Program-made: the position numbers and the translations under genes
The notes under the pieces: model-generated
What the model saw: the letters and a program-made list of their open reading frames with translations, nothing else
Databases searched by the model: none
What the model was told of the DNA's origin: nothing
Part shown: positions 63,214 to 64,000 of the stretch, piece after piece
How positions within the stretch are numbered: the stretch's first letter is position 1
Layout of the letters: every line of letters starts with the position of its first letter
Assembly: GCF_933775445.1 (NCBI RefSeq)
Contig: NC_065874.1
Location: 20,034,501 to 20,098,500 of the forward strand
Length of the DNA stretch: 64,000 nt
Origin: Argentina anserina
Taxonomy: Eukaryota; Streptophyta; Magnoliopsida; Rosales; Rosaceae
Direction: 5' to 3'

Positions 63214-64000
63214 ATCAGAAAGCCGTACAGAAAGATACTCATACGAGAATTGAAAAGATACTCAAATTGGAAAAGATACTCAAACGATAGAAAGATACTC
63301 AGATTGAAAGAAACACACGCCCACACTGGGAACACTCTCAAATTCAATAGAAACTCGCATCAGAAAGCCGTACAGAAAGATACTTATACGAGAATTGAAA
63401 AGATACTCAAATTGGAAAAGATACTCAAACGATAGAAAGATACTCAGATTGAAAGAAACACACGCCCACACTGGGAACACTCTCAAATTAAATAGAAACT
63501 CGCATCAGAAAGCCGTACAGAAAGATACTCATACGAGAATTGAAAACATACTCAAATTGGAAAAGATACTCAAACGATAGAAAGATACTCAGATTGAAAG
63601 AAACACACGCCCACACTGGGAACACTCTCAAATTCAATAGAAACTCGCATCAGAAAGCCGTACAGAAAGATACTCATACGAGAATTGAAAAGATACTCAA
63701 ATTGGAAAAGATACTCAAACGATAGAAAGATACTCAGATTGAAAGAAACACACGCCCACACTGGGAACACTCTCAAATTAAATAGAAACTCGCATCAGAA
63801 AGCCGTACAGAAAGATACTCATACGAGAATTGAAAAGATACTCAAATTGGAAAAGATACTCAAACGATAGAAAGATACTCAGATTGAAAGAAACACACGC
63901 CCACACTGGGAACACTCTCAAATTCAATAGAAACTCGCATCAGAAAGCCGTACAGAAAGATACTCATACGAGAATTGAAAAGATACTCAAATTGGAAAAG
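63214..64000 (+). repeat. Alternating A / A' monomers to the window end
   Basis: Five full monomers and 62 bp alternate between the A end AAATTCAATAG and the variant AAATTAAATAG, a 290-bp dimer pattern. The array is cut by the window edge, not by a biological boundary. Confidence 0.9.

Larger units (their letters stand above)
1..64000 (+). repeat. Satellite DNA array, 145-bp monomer, 441 complete copies
   Basis: Every part of the window aligns to one monomer, usually 145 bp. Counting monomers from ATCAGAAAGCC at base 1 and carrying the phase through each length change predicts the last monomer start at 63939, which is where it lies; this closes the count at 441 complete monomers plus 62 bp. 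All copies share one orientation, with no inverted monomer and no insertion of foreign sequence. The consensus has about 66 A, 25 T, 30 C and 24 G. Most differences between monomers are single-base changes that recur in sets and define four types. The array continues past both window ends. I do not recognise the family. A structural, heterochromatic role is inferred from array form only. Confidence 0.99.

Noticed and set aside
37..63870. Open frames of about 61 codons on the + strand and 66-76 codons on the - strand in nearly every monomer
   Set aside because: They recur exactly every 145 bp, begin almost always with TTG and cross monomer joins. 145 bp is not a multiple of three, so no frame continues periodically. 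Indels of 1, 2, 16, 19 and 41 bp are tolerated, which shows no coding constraint.
1..64000. CRISPR array (direct repeats with spacers)
   Set aside because: There are no unique spacers. The whole 145-bp unit repeats, and variants are shared substitutions, not new inserts.
1..64000. Transposable element, LTR or terminal inverted repeat
   Set aside because: There are no inverted repeats longer than a few bases, no target-site duplications, no poly-A tail and no coding remnants. Nothing interrupts the array.
1..64000. Centromere protein B box
   Set aside because: I looked for TTCG....A..CGGG on both strands of the four monomer types. There is no TTCG or CGGG in the consensus; the isolated CACACCGGGAAC near 22006 is a single substitution without the rest of the motif.
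1..64000. Telomeric repeats or a telomere-associated array
   Set aside because: There are no TTAGG, TTAGGG or TTTAGGG runs on either strand. The short GATACTCA units do not form a simple telomere-like tandem.

Overview
The window is one uninterrupted block of tandem satellite DNA. From the first base to the last it is built from a single monomer, usually 145 bp, always head to tail in the same orientation. Setting the monomer start at ATCAGAAAGCC (base 1 of the window), I followed the phase through the sequence. It holds 441 complete monomers plus 62 bp of a 442nd; 415 keep the 145-bp spacing and 26 have another length. No base lies outside the array. I find no gene, RNA gene, transposon, CRISPR array, promoter or terminator. 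Short reading frames recur every 145 bp on both strands, but they follow from the repeat and are not annotated as genes. The array runs off both ends, so its true length exceeds 64 kb.

The organism cannot be named from this sequence and I do not recognise the satellite family. A homogeneous array this long with a near-nucleosomal period points to a eukaryote, most likely centromeric, pericentromeric, subtelomeric or other constitutive heterochromatin. The consensus is about 37% G+C and strongly strand-asymmetric (about 66 A to 25 T on the + strand). It keeps five CpG per monomer, about what its base composition predicts.

Monomer anatomy (positions 1-145): positions 21-100 hold four related units, each starting GATACTCA, of 23, 18, 19 and 20 bp (called u1 to u4 here). 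The rest is a more diverged half that may derive from the same roughly 20-bp ancestor. Nearly all large length variants add or remove whole units of this block. Four monomer types recur: A (CACTGGGAACACTCTC, CAATAG), B (CACTAAAAACACACTC, CAATAG), C (as B but CAAAAC) and D (CAGTGTG and GGAAC in place of CAGATTG and GAAAC, GGG, GAAAAG).

Layout: 73-9062, two copies of a 31-monomer (4495-bp) higher-order repeat (HOR); 9426-10043, a 309-bp dimer twice; 10044-13070, irregular; 13071-13650, a four-monomer block repeated later; 13651-19450, two copies of a 20-monomer (2900-bp) HOR; 19451-22601, irregular and B/C-rich; 22602-23761, a 580-bp tetramer twice; 23762-25646, irregular; 25647-30065, a duplicated block whose copies differ by four monomers; 30066-34923, a patchwork; 34924-38660, a 1724-bp HOR in two and a fraction copies; 39933-45007, a nine-monomer (1305-bp) HOR three times and then an eight-monomer version; 45008-46996, dimers; 46997-47785, a 394/395-bp trimer twice; 49670-53003, a five-monomer module three times; 53874-56855, an 11-monomer (1595-bp) HOR; 57064-63213, a six-monomer module three times, interleaved with five 186-bp monomers and an 870-bp HOR; 63214-64000, alternating A-type monomers. 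The picture is of a satellite evolving by many independent local segmental duplications, not one dominant HOR.
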